DNA of 36,281 bases from MESE01 sp036675035 (GCA_036675035.1 JAKFFO010000122.1:1-36281); one strand, 5' to 3'. Numbered from the stretch's first letter, positions 15,232 through 24,618 are shown. Notes: generated from the letters alone by a model not told the origin. Numbers and translations are program-made.

Positions 15232-16434
15232 ATGACTTTGCTGACCATAGACGAACCGAATATGCCGGGACCGCGCAAGATGACAATCGGCGATCACCCG
15301 GTATTTCGATTGGGATTCCGTCCGTTTTATATCCTGGCTGCGGCATTCGCCGCGATCAGCATTCCGCTCTGGATGGCGCGTTATTTCGGGTGGATCGAAC
15401 AGCCCGTGAATATCGGCTTGACATGGCATGTGCATGAGATGGTGTTCGGCTTCGCGATCGCGGTAATCATTGGATTCCTCTTTACCGCCGGGCGGAACTG
15501 GACCGGATTGTGGACGCCGACCAAAGGGTACCTCGCGGCACTCGCGGGCGTGTGGATCGCGGGGAGAATTGCGATGCTGGCAGGCACTCCTCTGATTGCC
15601 GCAATCGTCGATCTGCTGTTCCTTCCACTGGCCGCCTGGCCGATGTACCGGGTATTGAAACGATCCGGCAACAAGCGGAACATGTTCCTGATCGGGCTGC
15701 TCAGCCTGCTGACGCTGGCCAACGCCGCGTTTCACGGTGCGATGCTGGGCTGGTTGTCGATTTCCCCGATCAGTCCGGTGCATGCTGCGATCATGATTAT
15801 CGTCATGCTGGAGTCGGTCATTGCAGGGCGCATCATCCCCGGATTTACCGGGAATGTGGTTTCAAATGCAAAGCCGGTCGTCAATCAACGTCAGGACCGC
15901 GTCACGATGGCCACCACGGTCGCGGCCGGTATTGCCTGGGTCGTCGGACTGCCCGGACCGCTGGTCGCCGCGCTGGCGTTCGCCGCAGCATTGTCGCAAC
16001 TGATTCGCCTCGTCGGCTGGAAGCCGCATACCACCTTGCACCATCCGTTGCTGTGGATACTGCATGTTTCGTACGCATGGATTCCGGTCGGCTTCGTGTT
16101 ACTCGGGCTGTCGGCAATCGGCCTGGTACCGCAAAGTGCTGCGCTTCACACGCTGGTGATCGGATCGATGGCCGGCCTCATCATCGGAATGATCACCCGA
16201 ACCACGCTCGGTCATACCGGCCGGCCGCTAAAAGCCGGCAAGAGCGAAGTTGTCATGTATTTGCTGATACAGCTCGGCGTAGTGTGCCGCTTCGCCGCGG
16301 GCATTCATGGCGGCGACCTGCGCGATACCGCGCTGCTGGCGGCCTCGACCGCATGGACGGCCGCATTCGTACTTTTTCTGTTCGTGTATGGCCCGTACTT
16401 GGTCAAGCCGCGCCTTGACGGCAAGGAGGGCTGA
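15232..16434 (+). CDS. nnrS: NnrS family heme/copper membrane protein
   Basis: A 400-aa protein with about twelve membrane helices. Family signatures are HPVFRLGFRPFYILAA at the N-terminus, WHVHEMVFGFAIAVIIGFL, then a GRNWTG loop, GRIIPGFTGN and MITRTTLGHTGRPL near the C-terminus. NnrS proteins bind heme and copper and protect against nitrosative stress, including NO-derived iron complexes (known from Rhodobacter and Vibrio). The start at 15232 is chosen for AGAGG six bases upstream; ATG 15214 is an alternative. The promoter carries an NsrR-like operator, which fits NO induction. Confidence 0.93.
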   Translation: MTLLTIDEPNMPGPRKMTIGDHPVFRLGFRPFYILAAAFAAISIPLWMARYFGWIEQPVNIGLTWHVHEMVFGFAIAVIIGFLFTAGRNWTGLWTPTKGYLAALAGVWIAGRIAMLAGTPLIAAIVDLLFLPLAAWPMYRVLKRSGNKRNMFLIGLLSLLTLANAAFHGAMLGWLSISPISPVHAAIMIIVMLESVIAGRIIPGFTGNVVSNAKPVVNQRQDRVTMATTVAAGIAWVVGLPGPLVAALAFAAALSQLIRLVGWKPHTTLHHPLLWILHVSYAWIPVGFVLLGLSAIGLVPQSAALHTLVIGSMAGLIIGMITRTTLGHTGRPLKAGKSEVVMYLLIQLGVVCRFAAGIHGGDLRDTALLAASTAWTAAFVLFLFVYGPYLVKPRLDGKEG

Positions 16435-16660
16435 TGGCCAGTTGCCTTCTTTGCAGCTGGTCGGACGGATAAAACGTTGGTTTCCTCCCATGGGCAACGA
16501 GAAAGCCGCAGCGATGGGCGGTTTGCCGCGGAGATTTACCACGCTGAATGGCACGGAAAAATGCCCCTTTATATTCGATCAATGGCGAGTCGGGCCACTA
16601 ATGTAGCTCGGGTCCAGCTGTTTGCCGGCATCCATGCACCATCATGCCGGCGTATATGCT

Positions 16661-17311
16661 TCAGATGGCGAGATAGCGTCCCGGGCGGTGATTGACCGCC
16701 AGTGTCAGATTAAGCGCAACCGCACCGGCCAGCGACATTGCGGCGGCAGGCACCGAAATCATGCTGAGCGACGCAAGAAGTATCAGCAGGTCTAGCGCCA
16801 GCTGGACCAGGCCGGCGCGCCAGCCGAAACGTTCCTGTAAAAACACCACCAATATATTGAATCCGCCGAGACTGGCCTTGTGCCGGAACAGGATCAGCAG
16901 GCCCACTCCCATCAGCAGTCCGCCCATGATCGACGCATACATCGGCGCGATGCTTTGCAGCCGCAGCGCCAGAGGCAGCACTTCGCTGAAGAGAGAAAGC
17001 AGCAGGATCGCGCCGAACGTTTTCAGCGTGAACTCCAGTCCGAGCTTCTTCAGCGAGAAATAATAGAACGGCAGGCTGGCCGCTAAGAACAGTTTGCCGA
17101 AACCGATACCGGTCGCGTAGTGCAGCAGTAGCGAAAGCCCCGCGATACCGCCGGTCATCAATCCGGCGTGTCCTATCAGCGCCACACCGAGCGAGACGAG
17201 CAGGGTGCCGGCAACCAGTGCCTGCATATCTTCCGTCAATGAATGCGGCTGAATGGCTTGCGCCGGCAACGGCACGGCCGCAAATGAGGGGCATGCGGTT
17301 TTCTGGGTCAT
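16661..17311 (-). CDS. YitT / DUF161 family membrane protein
   Basis: A 216-aa protein with five to six membrane helices after a ~28-residue hydrophilic N-terminus. It carries the family motif GHAGLMTGGIAGLSLLLHYATGIGFG near 47-72 and GGLLMGVGLLILFRHKASLGGFNIL further on. The usual C-terminal DUF2179 domain of Bacillus YitT is absent, as in many proteobacterial members. The transported substrate is unknown. A perfect 10-bp stem hairpin lies 64-91 bp upstream of the start. Confidence 0.85.
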   Translation of the reverse strand: MTQKTACPSFAAVPLPAQAIQPHSLTEDMQALVAGTLLVSLGVALIGHAGLMTGGIAGLSLLLHYATGIGFGKLFLAASLPFYYFSLKKLGLEFTLKTFGAILLLSLFSEVLPLALRLQSIAPMYASIMGGLLMGVGLLILFRHKASLGGFNILVVFLQERFGWRAGLVQLALDLLILLASLSMISVPAAAMSLAGAVALNLTLAVNHRPGRYLAI

Positions 17312-17681
17312 CTGGCTATATCCGGATCATATGGAAGGTTACTGGTTTTGATTGCGAACCCAATCGGTAATGCGGTGTTGCGTCTGCCGGCCGACGCAAC
17401 ACTGTTTGCCAATGGCGCTCGAATCGCCTGGAATACAAGAGGTGGTTTTTGCCGGCACGCGTCCGCTAAGCCCGACGAGGGGCCTGATTGCATGATATGA
17501 GCGCGGCCCCGAAGCATTCCATAATATTGATCAAGAAATTACGAGCGAATGCGTGCCGCTCGTTGCCGTGACTTGAATTTACCGTGTGCCGCGGGACGTC
17601 GCTCGAAACCGGCACGCAACCGGAATCTTCCGTGCCGGATGGAAGTATGCAAGTGATCGCCTTGCATTCAGCCAACCTCAC
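17312..17681. other. 370-bp spacer upstream of the YitT-type gene
   Basis: No gene is supported. It holds the YitT promoter region and the hairpin at 17375-17402. The short open frame 17466-17681 (minus) resembles nothing and has no ribosome site. Confidence 0.4.
17375..17402. repeat. Perfect inverted repeat, 10-bp stem and 8-nt loop
   Basis: GTGTTGCGTC (17375-17384) pairs with GACGCAACAC (17393-17402) around TGCCGGCC. No T-run follows on either strand, so a terminator is unlikely. It could be a dyad operator or a leader structure for the YitT-type gene, which starts at 17311 on the minus strand. Confidence 0.5.
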
Positions 17682-18449
17682 TCAGTGTGCGGTATATCCG
17701 CCGTCGATCACCAGTTCCGCTCCGGTAATGAATTTCGCTTCATCGGACGCAAGGTACACGGCACCCCACGCGATGTCATCCGGTTCTCCCATGCTTCCGA
17801 GCGGATGGAGCGCACCTATCGCTTTCCGGCTTGCTTCCGGATCGGTTGTTCCAGCCAGATACTTTTCAACCATCGGCGTCCATATGAATCCGGGATGAAT
17901 CGAATTCACCCTGATCTTGTCGGGCGCGTAGAGCATCGCATCGGTCTTGCTCATCAGACGCACTGCACCTTTGGATGCGTGATATGGCGGAGAATCGGGG
18001 GCGCCTATCAGCCCGTAGATCGACGACAGATTGATGATGCTGCCACCGCCTGCCAGGCGCAGCGGTGCGATCGAATGTTTGGTAAAGAAGAATACGCTTT
18101 TGACGTTGATGGCCTGAACCCGGTCCCACTCGGCCTCGGTGATTTCATGGGTCGGCTTGTTAACCCCGGAAATGCCGGCATTGTTCACGACCGCATCCAG
18201 GCGGCCGAAGTGCGATGTGACCTCGCCGATCACTTTTGCGACTTCCGCTTCGGCAGAGACATCGCAATGCCAATAGCGCACCTTCAGTCCGCGTGCCTGC
18301 AGTTCGGTTTCGAGCGCCTGGCCCTCCTTGTCGAGTATGTCGATTAGGGCAACCGATGCGCCTTCCTCGGCCATGCGGATAACGGTTGCCCGGCCGAGGC
18401 CGAGCGCCGCGCCGGTAACGATCGCGGTCTTGTCGTTCAAACGGTTCAT
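17682..18449 (-). CDS. Short-chain dehydrogenase/reductase (SDR)
   Basis: A 255-aa classical SDR with a Rossmann fold. Motifs are cofactor binding TGAALGLGRA (residues ~12-21), CDVS, NNAG, catalytic Ser in NLSSIYG, YHASK as the Tyr/Lys pair and HPGFIWTPM after it. An acidic residue at the end of the second strand (ALIDILD) favours NAD over NADP. The substrate is unknown and it resembles 3-hydroxy/keto or steroid-type dehydrogenases. It sits 48 bp after a UspA gene in the same direction, so it probably belongs to the stress-protein operon. Confidence 0.92.
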   Translation of the reverse strand: MNRLNDKTAIVTGAALGLGRATVIRMAEEGASVALIDILDKEGQALETELQARGLKVRYWHCDVSAEAEVAKVIGEVTSHFGRLDAVVNNAGISGVNKPTHEITEAEWDRVQAINVKSVFFFTKHSIAPLRLAGGGSIINLSSIYGLIGAPDSPPYHASKGAVRLMSKTDAMLYAPDKIRVNSIHPGFIWTPMVEKYLAGTTDPEASRKAIGALHPLGSMGEPDDIAWGAVYLASDEAKFITGAELVIDGGYTAH

Positions 18450-18497
18450 GATTCGCTTCCTCTCTTGTCGGGTTGCGTGAATGCGTGCCGCCGTGGG

Positions 18498-18926
18498 TTA
18501 TCGAAATACCAGCACCGGCAGCGGCGATCCGGCCAGCACTTTCTGGGTTTCGCTGCCGATCATTAATTTGCTCAGACCGGTACGCCCGTGCGACGCCATG
18601 AAAATTACATCGCAGTTGAACTTCTTCGCGGCGTTGATGATTTCCTCGGCCGGACTGAAAGATTTGGATACCGTGATCTCGCACGGAACACCCAACGACG
18701 TTGCGATACCGGCGATCTTGTCGACGTAGGATTGCGCCAGCACCAGCGCATTCTGCTCGCTGGCAACGGTCACCGCGCTTTCGGACATCGGCCCGTACAG
18801 ATGCGGTTGCGCAACGGACAGGCCGATCACTTTCGCGCCGCTGAATTTCGCGAAGTCGACCGCTGCTGCAACCGCCTTGTCCGATAGCGCCGACCCGTCG
18901 GTCGGGACCAGAATTCTACTGAACAT
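18498..18926 (-). CDS. Universal stress protein, single UspA domain
   Basis: A 142-aa UspA-fold protein. It starts with RILVPTDGSALSDKAV and ends with the ATP-binding loop GRTGLSKLMIG followed by SETQKVL, i.e. G-2x-G-9x-G-S. This places it in the ATP-binding (MJ0577-like) class. AGGGAAA is the ribosome site. It is the second of three usp genes on this strand and directly precedes the SDR gene. The role is presumed to be stress survival, and the partner is unknown. Confidence 0.92.
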   Translation of the reverse strand: MFSRILVPTDGSALSDKAVAAAVDFAKFSGAKVIGLSVAQPHLYGPMSESAVTVASEQNALVLAQSYVDKIAGIATSLGVPCEITVSKSFSPAEEIINAAKKFNCDVIFMASHGRTGLSKLMIGSETQKVLAGSPLPVLVFR

Positions 18927-19080
18927 AAATTTTTTCCCTGAAAATAGTGGACTTTCGATTAACGAACGATCAATGCCAGCGCCGCGGTAGTGGCAGGCAC
19001 TTTGATGGCAACCGAGCCGAGCACTACATTTGCCGGCGATCCATAACCGCGCCTGTCACGCTTGTTCCAAAGTATAGAAT

Positions 19081-19920
19081 TCAGTGAGACATCAATACCG
19101 GTATCGTCATTGTCTCCAGCACGGTCCGCGTGACGCCGCCCATTAATGTTTCCCGCAACCGGGTATGCCCGTATCCACCCATCACCAGCAGGTCCGAGCC
19201 AAGATCCGCGGCCAGCGAGAGCAATGCGTTGCCGATATCAAGCGACGTGGTCGGCTGCATGACTTCGGCCCTGATATCGTGACGCGACAGGTACTGCGCG
19301 ATGTCGGCTTCCGGTTTCTCATCGTGCGCGCTCGTGCCGCCGGATGAATTGAACGCGGCTATCACTACCTTCTCCGCGTGGCGCAATGCGGGAATCGCAT
19401 TGGCGAGCGCCCGCGTCGATTCGGTGGTGCCGTCCCACGCGACCAGGATCCGTTCGCCTACCGTTTTGAAATCTCCGGCATGGGGGGTAATCAGTATCGG
19501 CCGGCCACTATTGAGAACCGCGTATTCCGGCAGGTTCGACACTACCGGCATCACCGCTTCACTCCTGTCGGCCTGGCTCAGCACGACCAGATCGCAATAG
19601 CGCGCCTGACGGATCAATCCACCCTGGTCGTCGTCGTTGATCCGCCGCGCTTCATGCGATTGCAGGCCGGCCTGCGCCGCGATCCGGTCGAACTGAGCGA
19701 GCGCTTCGTCGGCGCGCCGATACAAGGCATCCACGTGATTTGCCATCACTGTTCGCGTCAGGTCAACCTCGCTTTGTTCAAACACATAACGCGGAATGCC
19801 CGTCATGGCTGCGCCGATCAGATGCGCATTTTCGCGCGCCGCCATTTCCGCGGCGATCCGGATGCGCGTGGCCGCGTGCGGTGATCGGTCTACATGAACC
19901 AGGATGGTTTTGTATTGCAT
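19081..19920 (-). CDS. Tandem-domain universal stress protein
   Basis: A 279-aa protein with two UspA domains, residues ~1-145 and ~155-279. The first begins YKTILVHVDRSPHAATR and lacks a clear nucleotide loop. The second begins GERILVAWDGTTESTRA and carries GYGHTRLRETLMGGVTRTVL, a G-2x-G-9x-G-type loop, so ATP binding is likely only there. The E. coli UspE-like tandem layout is common in proteobacteria. An FNR-type box (20056-20069) lies about 136 bp upstream of the start, though no good -10 was seen at the class II distance. Confidence 0.92.
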   Translation of the reverse strand: MQYKTILVHVDRSPHAATRIRIAAEMAARENAHLIGAAMTGIPRYVFEQSEVDLTRTVMANHVDALYRRADEALAQFDRIAAQAGLQSHEARRINDDDQGGLIRQARYCDLVVLSQADRSEAVMPVVSNLPEYAVLNSGRPILITPHAGDFKTVGERILVAWDGTTESTRALANAIPALRHAEKVVIAAFNSSGGTSAHDEKPEADIAQYLSRHDIRAEVMQPTTSLDIGNALLSLAADLGSDLLVMGGYGHTRLRETLMGGVTRTVLETMTIPVLMSH

Positions 19921-20055
19921 GTCGGGTTTCGTTCCTGAAAGATGTCAGTCGGGCGATGCTTCTGTTTTCTTTTGAATATCGTGCTTTCAGCGTAAGGGTT
20001 GCGATCGGCGTCGTCCAGAAAGAAACCGATTTCCCGATGGTTTGTTCGGGAATTT

Positions 20056-20069
20056 TTGAGCTGCATCAA
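20056..20069. promoter_or_regulatory. FNR-type box upstream of the tandem usp gene
   Basis: TTGAG-CTGC-ATCAA matches nine of ten consensus positions. It lies between two usp genes transcribed to the left. The hexamer 32 bp away toward the tandem usp gene (GAAATC) is a poor -10, so the class of activation is unclear. Confidence 0.5.
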
Positions 20070-20152
20070 TTTTTGCCGCGGCTGCCTTCCGGAACCATGA
20101 GCATGCCGAATTGGCCACAAGCCGCCGTGTGCCGCGTGCGCCTCGCCAAACC

Positions 20153-20575
20153 TCACTTGATCAGGGTTACCGGGATATCGACTTGCTGGACGACCCGTGC
20201 CGCGACGGAACCCAGAATAACGCCAGCGACCGGCCCCAGGCCGCGCGTTCCCATGATGATCGCATCGCATTGCGTTTCATCGGCATGCCGTGCGATCTCG
20301 TCGGCCGGCGCACCTGAGCGGCAGCGAGCCTGAAAAATCACGCCTTCGCTGTCAAGGGCTTCCCGGGCCGGTTGCAGTACGCGGTTTCCTTCATCGGCCT
20401 GCCGCCGTTCAAGTTCATGGCTGGAAAAAGACGCATGCATCTTCAGCGGAATGCGGTCTTGTACATACAGCAGTTCCAGCTCAACGGCCGACAGTTGCCT
20501 TGCCATCGAAGCCGCAAACCTTACCGCCCGCAGTGCATTTTCAGAACCGTCATATGGAATAAGTATTTTTCGCAC
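20153..20575 (-). CDS. Universal stress protein, single UspA domain
   Basis: A 140-aa UspA-fold protein starting RKILIPYDGSENALRAVRFA and ending with the nucleotide loop GTRGLGPVAGVILGS, then AARVV, the G-2x-G-9x-G-S pattern. The start is taken as GTG 20575, because AAAGGAAA precedes it by five bases. The longer frame to 20614 adds 13 unlikely residues. It is preceded by a well-formed FNR class II promoter (20634-20675), so expression in anoxia is expected, as for Anr-controlled usp genes in Pseudomonas. Confidence 0.9.
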   Translation of the reverse strand: MRKILIPYDGSENALRAVRFAASMARQLSAVELELLYVQDRIPLKMHASFSSHELERRQADEGNRVLQPAREALDSEGVIFQARCRSGAPADEIARHADETQCDAIIMGTRGLGPVAGVILGSVAARVVQQVDIPVTLIK

Positions 20576-20633
20576 GGCGATTTCCTTTGGTTGATATTGA
20601 CCGCTTGCACTCATTGTTGTGTTCCAGAAGTCT

Positions 20634-20675
20634 AGACTACCGACCGGTACGGCAAATTTAATTGACTCAGATCAA
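20634..20675 (-). promoter_or_regulatory. FNR-type class II promoter of the usp gene
   Basis: Box TTGAC-TCAG-ATCAA (20662-20675) matches nine of ten consensus bases. On the minus strand the hexamer TAGTCT (20639-20634) is centred exactly 32 bp from the box centre, the class II spacing. The predicted transcript starts near 20627, about 52 bases before the GTG. Confidence 0.68.
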
Positions 20676-20926
20676 ATCATTCCGAATTCGACAAAATGGG
20701 CACCAGCATCTTTCCGCTTTGTTTGATTCGATGCTGCCGCCAACGGTTTGGCCGGTAGTGCAGTGGAGTGATTGCATGGAAAGAGAACATCGATTCACCC
20801 GTCGGGAGGGCGCATAATCGAGGCAAACAGCAATCTGCCTCTATCGCTCCAGATGCCGAGCGTATGGTAAGAGGTCTGGCATCGGCAGAAGCCAATCGGG
20901 GTCGGGACCGGATTGTTTGGAAATTT

Positions 20927-20968
20927 TTGACCTGTATCAATTTTGTGGCATCGCTAGTGCCATGTAAT
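20927..20968 (+). promoter_or_regulatory. FNR-type class II promoter of the acyl-CoA synthetase/GNAT gene
   Basis: Box TTGAC-CTGT-ATCAA (20927-20940) matches nine of ten consensus bases. A near-perfect -10 TGTAAT (20963-20968) is centred exactly 32 bp downstream. The transcript should start near 20975, leaving a ~98-nt leader before the ATG. This is the best-formed of the set. Confidence 0.75.
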
Positions 20969-21072
20969 CGGGAAATGACTCATCACGCGTCATCTTGCAA
21001 CGCCAGCCGAAAAAATCGATCCATACCATTCGACGATCAGGCCCGGACAATAAAATAAATCGAGAGAGCATC

Positions 21073-23757
21073 ATGAGCATCAGAAATCTTCAGCACCTGT
21101 TTCAACCGAAATCAGTGGCAGTCGTAGGCGCGTCGCAGAAACCGCATAGCGTCGGCGCAACGGTGCTGCGTAATCTGATCGACGCGCAGTTCAAGGGCGC
21201 GATCCTGCCGGTCAACCCCAAGTATTCGACCCTTGAAGGCCGCGAAGTGTTCAAAAGCGTTTCAGCGCTACCGATGGCACCGGAGCTGGCGGTGATTTGT
21301 ACGCCGCCGCATACCATTCCGGCGATCATCAGACAACTGGCGGAGATCGGTACGCGCGCTGCAATCGTGGTCACAGCCGGCCTGAATGGCAAGGTGGAGC
21401 TGGATGGATTCGCGCCCGGCACAACCATCAAGCAGGCGATGCTGGATGCGGCAAAACCGACGTTGTTGCGCATTCTCGGGCCGAACTGCATCGGGTTGCT
21501 GGTGCCACACATCGGCTTGAATGCCAGCTTTGCCCACACCGGCGCATTGCCAGGAAAGATTGCTTTCGTGTCGCAGTCCGGTGCATTTGTGACCGGCGTG
21601 CTGGACTGGGCCAAGTCGCGCGGCATCGGTTTCTCCCGCTTCATTTCGCTTGGCGACAGTGCCGATATCGATTTCGGCGATGTACTGGATTATCTGGCCG
21701 GCGACAGCGAGACGCACGCCATCCTGCTTTACATGGAAAGCGTGAGCGCTGCGCGAAAATTCATGTCGGCGGCACGTGCGGCGGCGCGCAGCAAGCCGGT
21801 CGTCGTGGTCAAGGCGGGGCGCGCGGAAGAGGGCGCGAAAGCGGCTGCCTCGCATACCGGCGCGATGGCTGGCGCGGACGATGTATACGATGCCGCGCTG
21901 CGGCGCGCCGGCATGCTGCGCGTGCTGACGACCGAACAGCTGTTCGATGCGGTCGAGACGCTGGCGCATGCCAAGCCGCTGCGCGGCGAGCGGCTCATGA
22001 TCGTCACCAACGGCGGCGGACCCGGCGTGCTTGCAACCGACGCACTGATTTACAGCGGCGGCAAACTGGCCACGCTGTCCGACGACACGATACGCCGGCT
22101 CGATGCAATCCTGCCCGCTACCTGGTCGCGCGGCAACCCGGTCGATATCATTGGCGATGCCACCGGCGAGCGCTATCGTCAGACCATGGAAATTCTTTTG
22201 CAGGACAAGCAATCGGACGCGATTCTTTTCATTCACGCGCCGACCGCGATCGTGCCGAGCGCCGATATCGCGCGGGCTGTCGCACCGATGGCAAAATCGT
22301 CGTCGCGCAATATCATCGCCTGCTGGCTCGGCGGCGATAGTGTCGCAGAGGCACGGCAGCTGTTTTCCGCGGCCGGAATTTCCACCTTCGATACGCCGGA
22401 AGAGGCGATCGGCGGCTTCATGCAATTGGTGCAATACCGGCGCAACCAGGACCTGCTGATGCAAGTGCCGCCGTCGGCTGCATCGGATTTCATCCCGAAC
22501 CGCGCCGCAGCCCGCGCGGTGGTGCAGCGGGCGCTGGAGCTGCATCGGCCGATGCTGTCGGAACCCGACGCCAAGGAAGTGCTGGCCGCTTACGGCATAC
22601 CGGTAGTCAATACCCAGGTCGCCGATCGTGTGGAGGCAGCGGCGCTGCTGGCCGAGCGGATCGGTTTTCCGGTTGCGCTCAAGATACTGTCGCCGGAGGT
22701 GTCGCATAAAACCGAAGTCGGCGGCGTGGTGCTGGATCTCGAATCGGCGGATGCCGTGCGCGCTGCCGCGCAGGCAATGCGAAACCGGTTGATCGAAATG
22801 CGCCCCGATGCGAAACTGCGCGGCTTCACGGTGCAGGCTATGGAGCGCCGGCCGGGCGCGCATGAACTGATTGTCGGCGTCAGTACCGATCCGGTATTCG
22901 GCCCTGTGATCCTGTTCGGGCAGGGTGGCATTGCGGTCGAAGTGACCAACGACCACGCGCTTGCGCTGCCGCCGCTCAATATGGTGCTGGCTAAAGACGT
23001 CATATCCCGCACCCGTGTGGCAAAGCTGCTGGCCGGCTACCGCAATCGTCCGCCAGCCGACATCGATGCGATTTCACGAACGCTGATCCAGATATCCAAC
23101 CTGATCGCCGACATTCCGGAAATCGTCGAGCTCGATATCAATCCGCTGCTGGCCAATGAAGACGGCGTGATCGCGCTCGATGCGCGTATCCGCGTGGCAC
23201 CCGCCGATGCTGCCGCAATCGACCGTTTTGCGATCCGGCCCTATCCGGATGAATTGGAAGAGCGCATTTCCTGGCAGGGAAAACCATTGATGCTGCGCCC
23301 GGTAAAACCAGAAGATGGACCGCAACACATGGAATTTTTCAACGCGCTCGATCCGGAAGACGTGCGCTATCGTATCTTTACCAGGCTGCGGGAGTTGCAG
23401 CCGTCGCAACTGGCGCGCTTGACGCAAATCGACTACGACCGCGAAATGGCATTCATCGCAACCAGGCAGCGTGAGGACGGCAGCCATGAAACGCTGGGTG
23501 TCGCGCGTGCGATCGCAGACCCGGACAACATCAGTGCGGAGTTTGCGGTGATCGTCCGCTCGGATGTCAAAGGCCAGGGCTTGGGAAAGGTGCTGATGGA
23601 TAAACTGATCCGGTATTGCCGCGCGCACGGAACGCAGGAAATCGTCGGCGAAGCGTTGCCGCACAACCGGCGTGTCTTGAATCTGACCTCGCACCTCGGT
23701 TTTGTGGTGACGCCAGTACCGGACGGTGACACGATGCAGATGCGGTTGCGCCTGTAG
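21073..23757 (+). CDS. ADP-forming acyl-CoA synthetase fused to GNAT acetyltransferase (Pat/AcuA-like)
   Basis: An 894-aa protein. Domains in order: CoA-binding Rossmann domain (~1-130, PKSVAVVGASQKPHSVGATV), two succinyl-CoA-synthetase-like flavodoxin domains (~145-455), ATP-grasp domain (~485-710, ALKILSPEVSHKTEVGGVVL) and GNAT domain (~725-894, VIVRSDVKGQGLGKVLMDKL as the acetyl-CoA loop). This is the layout of protein acetyltransferase Pat/PatZ (about 880-900 aa). The phospho-His of ADP-forming acetyl-CoA synthetases appears retained at H261 (SHTGAMAG), so catalytic synthetase activity is possible besides Lys acetylation. The start at 21073 (GAGAG upstream) is preferred over 20995. An FNR-type promoter upstream suggests anaerobic expression. 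Confidence 0.9.
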   Translation: MSIRNLQHLFQPKSVAVVGASQKPHSVGATVLRNLIDAQFKGAILPVNPKYSTLEGREVFKSVSALPMAPELAVICTPPHTIPAIIRQLAEIGTRAAIVVTAGLNGKVELDGFAPGTTIKQAMLDAAKPTLLRILGPNCIGLLVPHIGLNASFAHTGALPGKIAFVSQSGAFVTGVLDWAKSRGIGFSRFISLGDSADIDFGDVLDYLAGDSETHAILLYMESVSAARKFMSAARAAARSKPVVVVKAGRAEEGAKAAASHTGAMAGADDVYDAALRRAGMLRVLTTEQLFDAVETLAHAKPLRGERLMIVTNGGGPGVLATDALIYSGGKLATLSDDTIRRLDAILPATWSRGNPVDIIGDATGERYRQTMEILLQDKQSDAILFIHAPTAIVPSADIARAVAPMAKSSSRNIIACWLGGDSVAEARQLFSAAGISTFDTPEEAIGGFMQLVQYRRNQDLLMQVPPSAASDFIPNRAAARAVVQRALELHRPMLSEPDAKEVLAAYGIPVVNTQVADRVEAAALLAERIGFPVALKILSPEVSHKTEVGGVVLDLESADAVRAAAQAMRNRLIEMRPDAKLRGFTVQAMERRPGAHELIVGVSTDPVFGPVILFGQGGIAVEVTNDHALALPPLNMVLAKDVISRTRVAKLLAGYRNRPPADIDAISRTLIQISNLIADIPEIVELDINPLLANEDGVIALDARIRVAPADAAAIDRFAIRPYPDELEERISWQGKPLMLRPVKPEDGPQHMEFFNALDPEDVRYRIFTRLRELQPSQLARLTQIDYDREMAFIATRQREDGSHETLGVARAIADPDNISAEFAVIVRSDVKGQGLGKVLMDKLIRYCRAHGTQEIVGEALPHNRRVLNLTSHLGFVVTPVPDGDTMQMRLRL

Positions 23758-23843
23758 CAGCGCAATGTTGCGCGATCGGTTTGAAGACTGGCGCGGTGGC
23801 GAAGTAGCATGGAAAGTTGCCGTGCCACCGGCGACGAGCGGGA

Positions 23844-24221
23844 TTATTCAAGTGCCGCCAGCTTCTGTTCACGCAAGTAAGACCAGTTTGCTTCGATCAA
23901 GAGCATGGACGTGCGAGCCGCTTTTGCGGTCGCTACGTCGAGCGGAAATCGGCGATCGCTGGTCGCCTTTCTTGTCCATGCGGGCTTGCGCAAGGTGCTG
24001 GATGCGACGGCTGTTGGCTTCGGTGACGAAGCCCTGGCCAAGCTACGGGTATGCTTTTTCGCTGAAGCATGCTCGATCTTGACTACCTCGTTGCAACGGA
24101 CATTCTTGTAGACGGGCTTTCCATTCTTGTTGCATTGTCCAATGTCGGCGTTTGCGAAGCCGGCGCACGCAAGCAGCATGCAACCGAGGAGAATGGTCTT
24201 GCCAAAGTGGCGGTGGATCAT
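23844..24221 (-). CDS. Small secreted protein with DUF4124-like motif
   Basis: A 125-aa protein with an N-terminal signal peptide (KTILLGCMLLACAGFANA, cleavage likely after residue ~25). A short motif IGQCNKNGKPVYKNVRCN follows, resembling the DUF4124 pattern with its two cysteines. The rest is basic and Ser/Lys-rich. An upstream in-frame ATG (24296) would bury the signal, so 24221 is chosen. Function is unknown, presumably periplasmic. It is convergent with the Pat-like gene. Confidence 0.7.
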   Translation of the reverse strand: MIHRHFGKTILLGCMLLACAGFANADIGQCNKNGKPVYKNVRCNEVVKIEHASAKKHTRSLARASSPKPTAVASSTLRKPAWTRKATSDRRFPLDVATAKAARTSMLLIEANWSYLREQKLAALE

Positions 24222-24618
24222 GATGGGAGCCTTGGTGAGAGAATGGATTGATAGTGCCCGACTCTCAATGCGCATTCTGTGCGGCAGCGCACCCAACGAT
24301 CATTTCATATTGTCTGGAGTTTATTGCTCGTCCGGATCCGGGTTCAGGCTCCTGTAAATGAGCGATCCCTGTCATGGATATTCACGGCTGCCTGAATAGG
24401 CCGATAGTGACCAAGTGGTTGAGTGGCAACGGCTCCAGTGATTGGGCTGATTCACGGCCCATCGTGCATGCTGTAAAGTATGGCGAGAATAGTTTTATTG
24501 GAATGAAATTCAACGTTGCAATCACACGGCAGTTTTGTGCCCGCTTTCGAGGATATGGGCAGCACTCCGGTGCCTTGCTCTGTTAAATCTTACATCGACA
24601 CTGCCAGGGAGACGATGA
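24222..24618. other. 397-bp spacer
   Basis: Divergent region between the secreted-protein gene and the GST gene. It must hold both promoters. No recognisable operator, RNA or repeat was found by eye. Confidence 0.35.

Noticed and set aside
18927..19080. Weak FNR-like site (19002-19015) upstream of the single-domain usp gene
   Set aside because: Eight of ten matches with three errors concentrated in one half when read for this gene, and no -10 at the class II distance.
23760..23773. GCGCAA-TG-TTGCGC hairpin after the acyl-CoA synthetase/GNAT gene as a terminator
   Set aside because: Two-nucleotide loop, short stem and no T-run.
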